Counted from the first letter of the stretch, positions 7,732 to 16,755 are shown. The stretch: 64,000 bases of DNA from Neorhizobium sp. JUb45 (GCF_004343585.1 NZ_SLYW01000001.1:992001-1056000); one strand, 5' to 3'. Numbers and translations are program-made. The notes: a model not told the origin generated them from the letters alone.

Positions 7732-8975
7732 GCGTTCTTCGTGTAGATATGGAAGCCGCCATAGATTGCCGAGCGGTCCTGCAGGTTCAACTCTTCGGAA
7801 CGGGCCTGCTGATAGGTCCACTGATCGGCAATCGCGGGCGACAGGCGGCCATCAATGACGCTCTTTTCGGCGGCGGTGCGGAAGATGACGCGGGCGCCGG
7901 GGGCGGCGGTGCGGCTGATCTCGGTCCAGAGGTCGTTCAGCTGCTCGTCGTTCATCCAGTCCTGCGCATCGAGCAGGATGTAACGATCGACGGAGGCGGC
8001 CGATTTCTGGTTCAGAAGCTCGGTGAAGCTGGCGTGATGGACGTTGACGCGATCGGCATTGTCGCGGATGGCTGGATAATGTTCTTCACGCAAATAGGTC
8101 GGCAGCGAGCCCTCATGCGGCTGCGGATAACGGCGGGCAAAGGCCTGCCAGGCAAAATAGTTGTCGCGCAGCGGAAAATGGCAGGCGAGCTTTTCGAGGC
8201 GCTGGCGCAGGACCGGAGCGATCGAGCCGTCATCGGCAAGGCTTGCCAGCTCGTCATATTGCTGCGGCGGAATGCCGAGGCCGAACAGCGAGCTTTTGCG
8301 GCTGGTGAGGAATTTGATGAACGGCTTGTCGAACAGCGGCGCGATGCTGCTGTCAAAGAACTGGCGCTGCTCTCGCAGCGACTTGGCTTCCGCCATCTTG
8401 GTCAGGTCGATACCGTGCAGGCGCGCCAGCAGGTGGCCGACGCCAATGAAGCGGCCGAGCAGACCGGTGCGATAGATGTTGCGCTTGAAGACGTCGATGC
8501 GGCGTTTGCCGCCCAAGCTGCGTTTTTGCCAGTAGGCGCGGGTGGTGTCGTCGAGATGCGGTGCGATGAAATTGTCGAAGGCGGAGATGTTGGAGGCGAT
8601 ATCGTGCTGGCCGAGCAGGCGCACGACGTCACCGTGGCCGGGCAGATGACGGAAGGCAGACAGTTTCAGACGGTTCAGCGCCACGTGATGCGGGTTGAGA
8701 TCGACCACGTCGATCTTTTCCGGGCTGCGGCTGAGATAGGCGAGCATGTTGCAGCCGCCGGATGCGATGGTGACGACGCGGTGACCTTCGGAAAGCTCCA
8801 TCGCCGCCATGTCGACATCCGGGTCCTCCCATATCTGCGGGTAGACGAGACCGGAAAATAGCAGGCCGAACATGCGCTCTGAAAAACCCTTTGCCGAGAA
8901 CGCATTGTGCTGGAGGAGCGCGCTCTTGAGTTTTTCATTCTTGAGATAACCGGCTTCTGAGGCAAAATCAGTCAT
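7728..8975 (-). CDS. btaA: Betaine-lipid synthase BtaA (SAM:diacylglycerol 3-amino-3-carboxypropyltransferase)
   Basis: BtaA moves the 3-amino-3-carboxypropyl group of SAM to diacylglycerol, forming diacylglyceryl-homoserine. The 415-aa protein is the DUF3419 family: LVYPQIWEDPDVDM near residue 45, then the SAM-site-like VVTIASGGCNMLAYL near 67-81 and VDLNPHHVALNRLKL, and a C-terminal part with YILLDAQDWMNDEQL. It is the first gene of the btaAB pair. In Agrobacterium, Sinorhizobium and Rhodobacter this pathway replaces phospholipids under phosphate starvation. A candidate Pho box lies 48-65 bp upstream. The ribosome-binding site is weak. Confidence 0.93.
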   Translation of the reverse strand: MTDFASEAGYLKNEKLKSALLQHNAFSAKGFSERMFGLLFSGLVYPQIWEDPDVDMAAMELSEGHRVVTIASGGCNMLAYLSRSPEKIDVVDLNPHHVALNRLKLSAFRHLPGHGDVVRLLGQHDIASNISAFDNFIAPHLDDTTRAYWQKRSLGGKRRIDVFKRNIYRTGLLGRFIGVGHLLARLHGIDLTKMAEAKSLREQRQFFDSSIAPLFDKPFIKFLTSRKSSLFGLGIPPQQYDELASLADDGSIAPVLRQRLEKLACHFPLRDNYFAWQAFARRYPQPHEGSLPTYLREEHYPAIRDNADRVNVHHASFTELLNQKSAASVDRYILLDAQDWMNDEQLNDLWTEISRTAAPGARVIFRTAAEKSVIDGRLSPAIADQWTYQQARSEELNLQDRSAIYGGFHIYTKNA

Positions 8976-9022
8976 GGTCGGGTCCTGCTCTTCATGAGTT
9001 CAAACGGCTCTAGTCCCTCGCT

Positions 9023-9040
9023 GCTACAGTTTGATGACGT
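9023..9040 (-). promoter_or_regulatory. Candidate Pho box upstream of btaA
   Basis: On the minus strand ACGTCAT-CAAA-CTGTAGC forms two 7-bp half-sites with a 4-bp spacer, matching the layout of the PhoB box (CTGTCAT-N4-CTGTCAT) at about 9 to 10 of 14 positions. More GTCA(C/T) elements lie at 9040-9062 on the same strand. Function fits, because btaAB is phosphate-starvation induced in relatives. Confidence 0.4.
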
Positions 9041-9121
9041 GCATTGTGACGAACGTGACGGCCTCCGCTCTTTCCATGGCGAGACTTTCCTGATTGCATG
9101 CGGCCGCAACCGGAGCCTGCC

Positions 9122-10468
9122 ATGCGCATCGTCAAAATCGTCGCCGTCACCATTCTCGCGCTGCTGGCGGCCTGCCTCATCTGGCTCGTCACCATGCCGC
9201 CCGAACTGTTGCGGGTGGGCAGCGGTTATGCCGCCAAGATCGTGTGTTCCAACGTTTTTCTGGCAAATCGCGATGCGCAGGAGGTGCTGGCCGTCGATGT
9301 GCAGGCGCCGGGGCATCCGCTGCTGCGGCTGATGCAGGTGAGTGTCGATGAACAGTCGGCAAAGGTGAGTGCCGCGATTTTTGGTTTCATCGCGCCGTCC
9401 GTCGCCATCTATCGCGATGATCTTGGATGCGCGGTGACGCAGGATCTTTCCGCCAAGGGCCAGCGGAACCAGAGCCCGCCGATCGTCGGCCCCGAATCAG
9501 GTGCGGCCGACGTTCTGTTTCCGGACGGAACCAAGATCGAGTCGGATCAGCGGATCACGCCGCTTCTGGAAAACGCTGCGCTGACCGGCCCCGGCATGCG
9601 TGCCGTTATCGTGGCGCAGAACGGTCGCATCCTTGGTGAGCGTTACGCCGAAGGATTTTCGGAAAAGACGCCGCTGATCGGCTGGTCGATGGCAAAAACC
9701 ATCAACGCCGCGCTGATCGCCAGACTGGTGGGCGAGGGCAAACTTGCCTACACCGACCGCAATCTGTTTGCGCAATGGGCGAGTGACGAGCGCGGCGAGA
9801 TCACGCTGGCGCAACTGCTTGCGATGGAGAGCGGCCTTGGTTTCAACGAGAATTACGGCACGGTGGCGGATGTCACGCGCATGCTGTTCCTCGAACAGGA
9901 CATGGCGGAATTCGCCATCGATACGCCGCTGGAAGCCGCGCCGGGTACAAAATTTTCCTATTCGTCAGGGACCTCGGTTCTGCTGTCGAAAATCTGGATG
10001 GAGCGGATCGGCGATCAAGACCGAGCGCTAGTCTATCCGCGCCAATCTTTGTTCGCGCCGCTTGGCATGCAAAGCGCGGTGTTCGAGACGGATGCGAACG
10101 GCACCTATGCCGGCAGTTCCTACATCTACGCCACGGCGCGCGACTGGACCCGGTTCGGCATGTTTCTGGCGGCCGACGGCATGTGGAAAGGCGAGCGCCT
10201 TCTGCCGGAAGGCACGGTGGCGATGATGGGCAAGGCCTCGGCGCAATCGGGCGGCCGCTATTCGCAGATGCAGACCTGGCTGAAACTCTACGGCCGCGAT
10301 GCCGAAGGCCTGCCGGGTGACATGTTCATGCTGAGCGGCCATGACGGGCAGACTGTGGCGGTGGTGCCGTCGCTGGGATTGGTGGTGCTGCGCATGGGGC
10401 TGACGCCATTGGGCGGCGGTTACAACGTGCTGGAACTGATTGCGGCAGCGGCTAAGGCGGTAAAATAG
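9122..10468 (+). CDS. Membrane-anchored serine hydrolase of the class C beta-lactamase fold
   Basis: The 448-aa protein has an N-terminal hydrophobic segment (residues 4-24) acting as uncleaved anchor or signal, then a unique region, then a beta-lactamase/transpeptidase-like domain. The SxxK nucleophile is Ser189-Met-Ala-Lys192 (IGWSMAKTINAALI). The second motif reads YSSGT in place of the YxN of true class C enzymes, and a C-terminal HDGQ stands where KTG would be. This pattern fits the EstB/6-aminohexanoate-dimer-hydrolase-like group, so an esterase or peptidase is likelier than an antibiotic-destroying enzyme; the substrate is unknown. ATG 9122 was preferred to 9098 since it gives a normal signal region. 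It diverges from btaA. Confidence 0.8.
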   Translation: MRIVKIVAVTILALLAACLIWLVTMPPELLRVGSGYAAKIVCSNVFLANRDAQEVLAVDVQAPGHPLLRLMQVSVDEQSAKVSAAIFGFIAPSVAIYRDDLGCAVTQDLSAKGQRNQSPPIVGPESGAADVLFPDGTKIESDQRITPLLENAALTGPGMRAVIVAQNGRILGERYAEGFSEKTPLIGWSMAKTINAALIARLVGEGKLAYTDRNLFAQWASDERGEITLAQLLAMESGLGFNENYGTVADVTRMLFLEQDMAEFAIDTPLEAAPGTKFSYSSGTSVLLSKIWMERIGDQDRALVYPRQSLFAPLGMQSAVFETDANGTYAGSSYIYATARDWTRFGMFLAADGMWKGERLLPEGTVAMMGKASAQSGGRYSQMQTWLKLYGRDAEGLPGDMFMLSGHDGQTVAVVPSLGLVVLRMGLTPLGGGYNVLELIAAAAKAVK

Positions 10469-10471
10469 AAA

Positions 10472-10489
10472 GACCCGCAAGCGCGGGTC
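10472..10489. terminator. Hairpin between convergent serine hydrolase and SLT genes
   Basis: gacccgc (10472-10478) and gcgggtc (10483-10489) form a perfect 7-bp stem. The T-rich flank is on the minus-strand side, so it best serves the SLT gene but may act both ways. Confidence 0.65.
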
Positions 10490-10520
10490 ATCAAAATTCC
10501 ATCGTCACGCCGGCCCATCC

Positions 10521-11564
10521 TCACTTGAGGACGTGCAGCATGTCCTTGCGCTTGGCGTCGTAATAATAACCGCGGGCATAAAGCTTGATGGCGTCGTCGC
10601 TCTTGTTGCCGGCCACCAGCCAGGCGCCGCGCAGGTATTTGATCGCGTATTTCAGGTTGGTCTCTGCATCGAGCAGGCCCTTGGCCGGGCCGTCATAACC
10701 CATCGACTTGGCGGTCGGATATGTGATCTGCATCAGACCCCAATAGCCGTTCTTGTGATAGGCTTTCGGGTCGTAGCGGCTTTCGCGATGCACGACGCGG
10801 TGCACCAGCGATTCCGGCACGCCGTAGAGGCCGGCATAGCGGGTGATCAGCTTGTTGAGCTGCGGATTGCTGGCATCGGCGGTTTCCGGAATCGGCGCGC
10901 CCGGCGCCGGCGGGAAGAAGCCCGCATTCATCATGCCGGACACGGCGTTGGATGGACCGGCATAGGCCAGCATCATGTTCGGCGAATTGGGTTTTGGCGT
11001 CGGCACGACCGATTGCACGGCAACCATTTCGGCGGTGATTGGCAGTTCTGCCGTTGCCACGGTTTCGTTGGCGACCGGGCCGCCGGTCATCTGTGGCTGC
11101 ACGATGCGGCCGGATTTTGTCGATAGCGTATGGGCTGCGGGTGTCGCGGAGACCAGAGCGGTGCTGGTCGTGGCAACGGGTGCGGAGCCCGCAACCGGGG
11201 CGGCACTGGCGATGGCCTGCGCGGCATTGGTGGCGTCTGCAACTGGCGCGATGGCAAGCGGCACGGGCTGCGGTGCCGGTTCCGGCGAAGCAAGTGCCGC
11301 GGTCTGAATTTCAGTAGCACTGATGCTGGTCGGCAGGGAAGCGATGTGGATGCGGCCGGTCTTTTCGAGAACCGGGGCGCTGGCATCCGCCATGTCTGCC
11401 GTCTGCGGTGCGTTGGGATCCGTGGCTGTCGGCGTCAGGGCTGCCGTCTGGCTGGTCTTGAGGTTCGGCCCGGATGCCTGATCCATGCTCGAACAACCTG
11501 CAAGAGCGGACGATACAGCAAAAGCCAGGGCCGTCTTGCAGCCGCCAAATCGGATTATAGCCAT
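10521..11564 (-). CDS. Lytic transglycosylase (SLT domain) lipoprotein
   Basis: The 347-aa protein starts with a lipoprotein signal and lipobox LAGC (Cys24). A long low-complexity region rich in Ala, Pro, Thr and Val follows (about 30-225), and a compact C-terminal SLT domain covers about 235-347. The catalytic Glu is in VVHRESRYDPKA, followed by NGYWGLMQITYPTAKSMGY, DAETNLKYAIKYL and ARGYYYD, the normal order for family 1 transglycosylases. The disordered linker probably lets the catalytic head reach the peptidoglycan from its membrane anchor. It is a single gene, convergent with the serine hydrolase. Confidence 0.9.
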   Translation of the reverse strand: MAIIRFGGCKTALAFAVSSALAGCSSMDQASGPNLKTSQTAALTPTATDPNAPQTADMADASAPVLEKTGRIHIASLPTSISATEIQTAALASPEPAPQPVPLAIAPVADATNAAQAIASAAPVAGSAPVATTSTALVSATPAAHTLSTKSGRIVQPQMTGGPVANETVATAELPITAEMVAVQSVVPTPKPNSPNMMLAYAGPSNAVSGMMNAGFFPPAPGAPIPETADASNPQLNKLITRYAGLYGVPESLVHRVVHRESRYDPKAYHKNGYWGLMQITYPTAKSMGYDGPAKGLLDAETNLKYAIKYLRGAWLVAGNKSDDAIKLYARGYYYDAKRKDMLHVLK

Positions 11565-11752
11565 CGGGTCGCTCTCATGAAATCGGTTGTCCCAGCCCGC
11601 TCAAGAATCCTAACGGATCATTACGTCCATTAACCGATCAGTAGCATTCGGGCAAGTGGACTGCGCCGTTGCTCCGTAAGTATCTGTTTATCAAGCAAAA
11701 CGCCTGGGCATTTTACGGGTTCTACTATCGGTTTGCGAACATATCTGCTTGC

Positions 11753-12385
11753 TCAGGCGGCGATCCGCCGGTAACCGGCCGTGACCGCACGACGGGATAT
11801 GAATCGCGTACGATGCTTGCGCGAGGCTGGATTTTTGGAGCGCAGTTTTTCCAGACGCTTCAGGCGACGGCCCGCCAAGGCCACATTCAAGACCCCGCCG
11901 GCCAGCGCTGCGCCGATGAAAACGCCATCCATTTCAACCAGTTGCAACGACAGAGAGCCATGCGGATCAAAGGCCTGCGGCAAAAGCGCGATAAAGGCGA
12001 GAATGGAGCGTGGTTTCAGCGCTGCAAGGCGAAATATGTGCAGAAAGATGCGCACCGGCTGGCGTTCGGGCAGGTTGTCATTGTGGGCAAGATAACCGCG
12101 GGCCGGATGCTGCACCGTCCACAGGACATGCAGCATCAGATAGGTGAGGCCGATCCATGATACGAGTTCGAACAGATGCGGAAGATAACGGGCGATCGCG
12201 ACAACCGGCATGCTCGCCACCGTCATGGCGGCAACGAGGCCGAGCGCAATGGCCGGCACGGTCAGGAGGCCAGTAAGCCTCCCGCGTGATAAAGTGTAAC
12301 GAGCCGTCAGGTCAGCAAGCGGGCCGGGCAGAATGACGAGAAACAACGACGCCGCCGCGAAGACTATCATTGTATCGGTGGACAT
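11753..12385 (-). CDS. LysE/RhtB-family amino-acid exporter
   Basis: The 210-aa membrane protein has five to six hydrophobic segments. The N-terminal stretch LFLVILPGPLADLTARYTLSRGRLTGLLT keeps the family PGP motif and the following SRG/G-rich turn, and SWIGLTYLMLHVLWTV matches the third helix. The C-terminus carries an unusual basic tail of about 45 residues (RRLKRLEKLRSKN to AGYRRIAA), where most members stop soon after the last helix. Export of a small amino acid or derivative is likely; the substrate is unknown. It lies 48 bp downstream of pfp on the same strand and could be read from the pfp promoter. Confidence 0.8.
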   Translation of the reverse strand: MSTDTMIVFAAASLFLVILPGPLADLTARYTLSRGRLTGLLTVPAIALGLVAAMTVASMPVVAIARYLPHLFELVSWIGLTYLMLHVLWTVQHPARGYLAHNDNLPERQPVRIFLHIFRLAALKPRSILAFIALLPQAFDPHGSLSLQLVEMDGVFIGAALAGGVLNVALAGRRLKRLEKLRSKNPASRKHRTRFISRRAVTAGYRRIAA

Positions 12386-12433
12386 TCCAATTCTCCTCCG
12401 GCCCTTCCTCTTTCGGGCCGCTGCCGCTAAAAA

Positions 12434-13645
12434 TCAGGCCTTTTCAAAACTCTGGCCGACCGCCGTCATGACATCGCCGAACCACGGGGTCGACAGATCG
12501 AAATGCTTGCCTCCCTTGATACGCGGGAATTCGATCGTGCGCAATTTCCCATTCTGATCTTCGTCGTGTCCGGTGACGCCGGAGGTGCCATTCAGCGCAC
12601 TTTCCACAGCCAGATCGACCATGCCCTGGATCAGACGCAGGTCATCGCCATTGGCGGGAGCCGAGCGGGCGAAGTAGCCGGATTTCTGCACCAGCGAGCG
12701 TTCCGCGCCAAGCAGTGACGCGAACTGTTTCTGGAACCAGCCGCCGACATTGATGGTGTCGAGTTTTACATGGCCAAAGGCGTCACGCTTGATGTTCTCG
12801 CCCGAGGCTTCGAATTCCTTGACGATGACATCCATGCAGGCGCCCTCGGAGATGAACAGGGTGACGTAACCGTAGCGGTCCATCACGTCTTTCAGGCGGG
12901 TCGCCTCGGCATCGCGGTCAAAACGCATTTCCGGCAGATAGATGCCGTCGATCTTCTTCAGCTGCTCGTCCATCATGAAGCCTTCGACATATTCGTTGGC
13001 TTTGGATTTCTGCATATAGGCGCGGGCGGTGGCGGCGGTCAGCCAGCCACAATGCCGGCCCATTACCTCATGGATGATCAGCGTGCGCGGCGCGGCGCTC
13101 TGTTCGTTGGAGACATTGTCGAAAAACTGCGCGCCGACTTCGGCGGCCGTCCAGGCGCCAAGCGACTGGCGGATCGGAACGACATCGTTGTCGACGGTTT
13201 TTGGCAGACCGACGACGGTGAGGTCATAACCGTTCTGGCCGAGATAGGCGGCGAGATCGGCCGCCGTCGTATTGGTGTCGTCGCCGCCGATCGTGTGCAG
13301 GATGGTCACGCCATCGGATGCCAGCCGTTCGGCCGCCACTTTCAGCGGATTTTCGCCTTCCTTGACGAGGCCGCGCTTCACGCAGTCGGCCGCATTGGTC
13401 AGCTTGACGCGGCTGTTGCCGATCGGCGAGCCGCCATAACGATGCAGAAGAGGCGCCTTTTCGCGCATCTGAGGTGTGATTTCGATCGAATCGCCCAGCA
13501 GCACGCCCTGATAGCCCGACCTGTAGGCGATAAGCTCGAGTTCCGGCGCGACATCGCTGTAACGCTCGATCAATCCGCCGACTGCCGAGGAAAGGCAGGG
13601 CGCAAGGCCACCCGCTGTCAGCATCGCTACTTTTTGTCTGGCCAT
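12434..13645 (-). CDS. pfp: Pyrophosphate-dependent 6-phosphofructokinase
   Basis: The enzyme phosphorylates fructose 6-phosphate reversibly with PPi. The 403-aa protein shows AMLTAGGLAPCLSSAV near residues 7-22 and GYQGVL near 44-49. Two specificity markers are clear: GGDD at 120-123 (ATP enzymes have GGDG) and PKTVDND at 148-154 (Lys replaces the Gly of ATP-PFK); both are associated with PPi use. Later MGRHCGW contacts the sugar phosphate. ATG 13645 has a strong GGAGGAG site five bases upstream and starts at the conserved strand, so the 30-residue longer frame is rejected. Rhizobiaceae generally lack ATP-PFK, so this gene would allow gluconeogenic or limited glycolytic flux. Confidence 0.92.
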   Translation of the reverse strand: MARQKVAMLTAGGLAPCLSSAVGGLIERYSDVAPELELIAYRSGYQGVLLGDSIEITPQMREKAPLLHRYGGSPIGNSRVKLTNAADCVKRGLVKEGENPLKVAAERLASDGVTILHTIGGDDTNTTAADLAAYLGQNGYDLTVVGLPKTVDNDVVPIRQSLGAWTAAEVGAQFFDNVSNEQSAAPRTLIIHEVMGRHCGWLTAATARAYMQKSKANEYVEGFMMDEQLKKIDGIYLPEMRFDRDAEATRLKDVMDRYGYVTLFISEGACMDVIVKEFEASGENIKRDAFGHVKLDTINVGGWFQKQFASLLGAERSLVQKSGYFARSAPANGDDLRLIQGMVDLAVESALNGTSGVTGHDEDQNGKLRTIEFPRIKGGKHFDLSTPWFGDVMTAVGQSFEKA

Positions 13646-13971
13646 AAAATCTCCTCCGCGCTTCAAGCGCTCCTCTCGCCGGAATATAGTCGATGGATGC
13701 GACACGGCGACGGTGCTGTAAAGCCGGTTTCTCAAGGAAATCCTTTATTTCGCAGTGCGATAACGGCGTTTCCAATATTCAATCGGTTCAAATGCGGCGC
13801 GGCTTTCCGTAACGTTACCCGCGACATAGGCCGAAGTCGTCAAAGGTGCCGTTTGCTGCGGAGTTATATCTGCCGGAGGCGATGGTCATCTCATTAAAGT
13901 GATTGCCGGGGCCGTTTTGCCGCCCTGCAGGTCATCTTGCAAAAATCGGCAAAAACTGGTCATGTAGCGCG
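13646..13971. other. Intergenic region between divergent pfp and djlA
   Basis: I see no gene here. It should hold two divergent promoters. A perfect 10-bp palindrome GTAACGTTAC lies at 13809-13818 and may be an operator; no regulator can be assigned. Confidence 0.5.
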
Positions 13972-14712
13972 ATGATCACGGATTTTGCCTGCCTCCACAT
14001 TTCCTCGCTCTGGGAAAAATTGCTCGGCGCCATTGGCGACGCAGCAGGAAGCGCGCTCGGGCGCGTGGTCGAGGCTATTCGCACCGTGTTCGAAGGCGAT
14101 CCGGAAACCCGGCGTCAGGTGTCGTTCTCGGTTGCCATTATCGCGCTGTCGGCCAAGATGGCCAAGGCCGATGGCAATGTGAACGAAAAGGAAGTCACCG
14201 CCTTCCGCCAGATTTTTGATTTCCCGCCGGAAGAAGCCCAGAACGTCGCGCGGCTTTATAATCTCGCGCGTCAGGATGTGGCCGGTTACGAGGCCTATGC
14301 CTCGAAGCTCGCCAATCTCTGCGGCACCGGTGCGCACAATTGCCCGATGCTGGAAAACGTCGTTGATGGCCTTTTCCATATCGCAAAGGCAGACGGGTTG
14401 CTGCATGAGAAGGAACTGTCCTTCCTCGCACGCATCGCCGAAATTTTTCGAATCGACGAAAACCACTTTCGCCGAATCATGGCGCGTCATGTCGAGCTGG
14501 AAGGCCGTGATCCCTATCTGGTTCTCGGCGTTTCGCCGGAAGACGATTTTGCCACCATCCGCAAGCGTTACCGCAGTCTGGTGATCGAGCATCACCCGGA
14601 CAAGCTGCATGCCCGCGGCGTGCCGGCAGCACTGCATGCGGCCGCGACCGAGCGTATGGCAGCCCTCAACGCCGCCTATTCGGAAATCGAGAAGGAACGC
14701 CGCGCAGCATGA
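13972..14712 (+). CDS. djlA: DjlA-like co-chaperone (TerB domain plus DnaJ domain)
   Basis: The 246-aa protein has a short hydrophobic or amphipathic N-terminus, a TerB-like helical domain at about 45-165 (FSVAIIALSAKMAKADGNVNEKEVTAF and a second HIAKADGLLHEKELSFL repeat), and a C-terminal J domain at about 180-246 (DPYLVLGVSPEDDFATIRKRYRSL, HPD at 208-210). The HPD triad stimulates the DnaK ATPase. E. coli DjlA is membrane anchored through an N-terminal helix, but here that helix is short. The ATG has no clear ribosome-binding site, so the exact start is open. Its last codons overlap the amidase start as ATGA, so the two are translationally coupled. Confidence 0.87.
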   Translation: MITDFACLHISSLWEKLLGAIGDAAGSALGRVVEAIRTVFEGDPETRRQVSFSVAIIALSAKMAKADGNVNEKEVTAFRQIFDFPPEEAQNVARLYNLARQDVAGYEAYASKLANLCGTGAHNCPMLENVVDGLFHIAKADGLLHEKELSFLARIAEIFRIDENHFRRIMARHVELEGRDPYLVLGVSPEDDFATIRKRYRSLVIEHHPDKLHARGVPAALHAAATERMAALNAAYSEIEKERRAA

Positions 14713-15470
14713 GCGCGATCAAGTCCGAATATCTCGGCGCATCGCTGATGCCGTCGCCGAACCATGGCGAGCGTGCCGATGGTCGCCAGCCGGATATGAT
14801 TCTCCTGCATTACACCGGCATGGGCGGCGAGGATCAGGCTCTGTCCTGGCTGTGCAATCCGGAAAGCCAGGTTTCCAGCCATTACTTTGTCCGCGAAAAC
14901 GGCACGGTCTTCCAGCTCGTGCCGGAAGGCCAGCGTGCCTGGCATGCGGGCAAGAGTGTGTGGGAAGGCGAGGCCGATACCAATTCCCGTTCGATTGGCA
15001 TCGAGATCGCCAATGTCGGCCATCCCGGTGGCCTGCCGCCGTTTCCCGGCGCGCAGATCGAATCGGTGATCGGGCTCTGTCGCGATATCGCCAAACGTTG
15101 GTCGATTGCGCCGCAGCGTATTCTCGGCCATTCCGATGTGGCGCCGATCCGCAAGGTCGATCCGGGCGAGAATTTTCCGTGGGGCAGGCTGCATCAGGCG
15201 GGTATCGGCCATTGGGTCGAACCGACGCCGATTTCCGGTGGGCGATTTTTTCAGCGCGGAGATAGCGGCCAGCCGGTCGAGGCGCTGCAGTCCATGCTGG
15301 CGCTTTATGGTTACGGCATCGAAATCACCGGCGAGTTCTGTGAGCACACACAGGGTGTGGTCGAGGCATTCCAGCGGCATTTCCGCACCGAGCGCGTGGA
15401 TGGCATTGCCGACATGTCGACCATCGATACGCTGCACCGGCTTTTGACCTCGCTGCCGCATTACGCCTGA
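14709..15470 (+). CDS. N-acetylmuramoyl-L-alanine amidase, AmpD/AmiD type
   Basis: This zinc amidase cleaves the bond between MurNAc and L-Ala in anhydro-muropeptides or peptidoglycan. The 253-aa protein has an Amidase_2 domain at about 10-160: zinc ligands in LLHYTGM (His34) and GHSDVAPIRKVDPG, with NSRSIGIEIAN between them. A PG_binding_1 repeat follows at about 185-250. No signal peptide is visible, which fits a cytoplasmic AmpD-like recycling enzyme, although the binding domain is more common in secreted relatives. It is coupled by ATGA to djlA. Confidence 0.88.
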   Translation: MSAIKSEYLGASLMPSPNHGERADGRQPDMILLHYTGMGGEDQALSWLCNPESQVSSHYFVRENGTVFQLVPEGQRAWHAGKSVWEGEADTNSRSIGIEIANVGHPGGLPPFPGAQIESVIGLCRDIAKRWSIAPQRILGHSDVAPIRKVDPGENFPWGRLHQAGIGHWVEPTPISGGRFFQRGDSGQPVEALQSMLALYGYGIEITGEFCEHTQGVVEAFQRHFRTERVDGIADMSTIDTLHRLLTSLPHYA

Positions 15471-15561
15471 CCAAAACTGCCATTTCTTGCTCTGGAATTG
15501 ATTCCGCAAACGGCTACAACTGTCTGCGCATGATCGATAATCACGGGAACGCAGGCATCTC

Positions 15562-16755
15562 ATGGACGGGCATTTCAAATATATCATCATCGGTTGCGGC
15601 ATGATGGGCGCCGCCGCCGCGCGGCATCTTTCGAAATGGACGGATGGCGTCGCCGTCATCGGCCCTGCGGAGCCGGCAAATACTGCCAGCCATGAGGGCG
15701 TGTTCGCCAGCCATTACGACGATGCCCGCATCACCCGCACCATCGATCAGAATGCCGTCTGGGCGCGTCTGGCCAATCGCTCCATCGCCCGCTACGGCGA
15801 GATCGCCAGGAAAAGCGGCGTGGACTTTTACTCCGAAGTCGGGTGCCTCGTGGTCGGCCCCCAGCGCAATGGCGATGCCACCTATGTCGGGCGCGTCGAG
15901 AAGGCTGCGGCGCAGCTTGGCGTCGCCACGGAAAACATGGGCGATAGCCGTCTCGGTGAATACTTTCCATATTTCTCGTTCCCGCAGGATAGCGACGGCG
16001 TTTTTGAAGAGAAAAATGCCGGCCATATCAATCCGCGCCGGCTGGTGAAGGCGCAGACGGTTCTGGCCGAGCGGCAGGGGGCAACGGTGATCCGCGAGAC
16101 CGTGGTTTCGACGCGGGAGGAGGGCGGTCTTGTGACCGTCGCCACCGCTGAGGGACGGACCTATTCGGCGGAAAAATTGCTTGTCGCGGCCGGCGGCTTT
16201 TCCATCGCCGAAAAGCTGCTCGGTGCCCGGCTCGATCTGAAGGTTTATGCCCGCACCGTCTCCTTCTTCGAGATCGATGAGAAGCAGATGGAAGTGTTCG
16301 GCAAGATGCCGTCGCTGATCTGGAAGTGGACCGAGGAAGACGACGGCATCTACATGCTGCCGCCTGTGCGTTATCCCGATGGCAAGCTCTACCTCAAGAT
16401 CGGCGGCGATCCCGACGATGTGGAACTGAAGACCGAGCCGGAGATCCGCGCATGGTTCCGCTCCGGTGGGCGCGAAAGCACCAACCAGCACCTGAGTGCG
16501 GTGGTCGGAAAGCTGGTACCGGATGTCGATCTGTCGCGCAATTCCATGGCCGCCTGCGTCACCTCGTTCACGCCCACGGACTATCCAGCCATCGCCATGA
16601 CCTCGGCGCGCATTGGCGTGCTGACCGGCGGCTGTGGTGCTGCGGCCAAAAGTTCGGACGAGATCGGCAGGCTGGGGGCGGAACTGCTTTTGCGTGGCCG
16701 CATCGAGGATGAGGCTTACGCAGCGGCCGGCGGTTTTCCCGCGCATTTCGTCTGA
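15562..16755 (+). CDS. FAD-dependent oxidoreductase of the D-amino-acid oxidase/sarcosine oxidase family
   Basis: The 397-aa protein begins with a Rossmann dinucleotide-binding motif (YIIIGCGMMGAAAARHL, residues 7-23) and continues as a DAO-type fold with GHINPRRLVKAQ near 155, KLLVAAGGFS near 210 and a C-terminal FAD-contact segment GVLTGGCGAAAKSSDEIG near 352-369. It should oxidise an amine or amino acid, passing electrons to O2 or another acceptor. The covalent-flavin Cys position cannot be decided by eye, and the substrate is unknown. It is a single gene, 91 bp after the amidase. Confidence 0.82.
   Translation: MDGHFKYIIIGCGMMGAAAARHLSKWTDGVAVIGPAEPANTASHEGVFASHYDDARITRTIDQNAVWARLANRSIARYGEIARKSGVDFYSEVGCLVVGPQRNGDATYVGRVEKAAAQLGVATENMGDSRLGEYFPYFSFPQDSDGVFEEKNAGHINPRRLVKAQTVLAERQGATVIRETVVSTREEGGLVTVATAEGRTYSAEKLLVAAGGFSIAEKLLGARLDLKVYARTVSFFEIDEKQMEVFGKMPSLIWKWTEEDDGIYMLPPVRYPDGKLYLKIGGDPDDVELKTEPEIRAWFRSGGRESTNQHLSAVVGKLVPDVDLSRNSMAACVTSFTPTDYPAIAMTSARIGVLTGGCGAAAKSSDEIGRLGAELLLRGRIEDEAYAAAGGFPAHFV

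Noticed and set aside
9122..10468. True class C beta-lactamase
   Set aside because: SxxK is present, but the YxN motif is replaced by YSSG and no KTG is seen, so the esterase-like branch of the fold is more likely.
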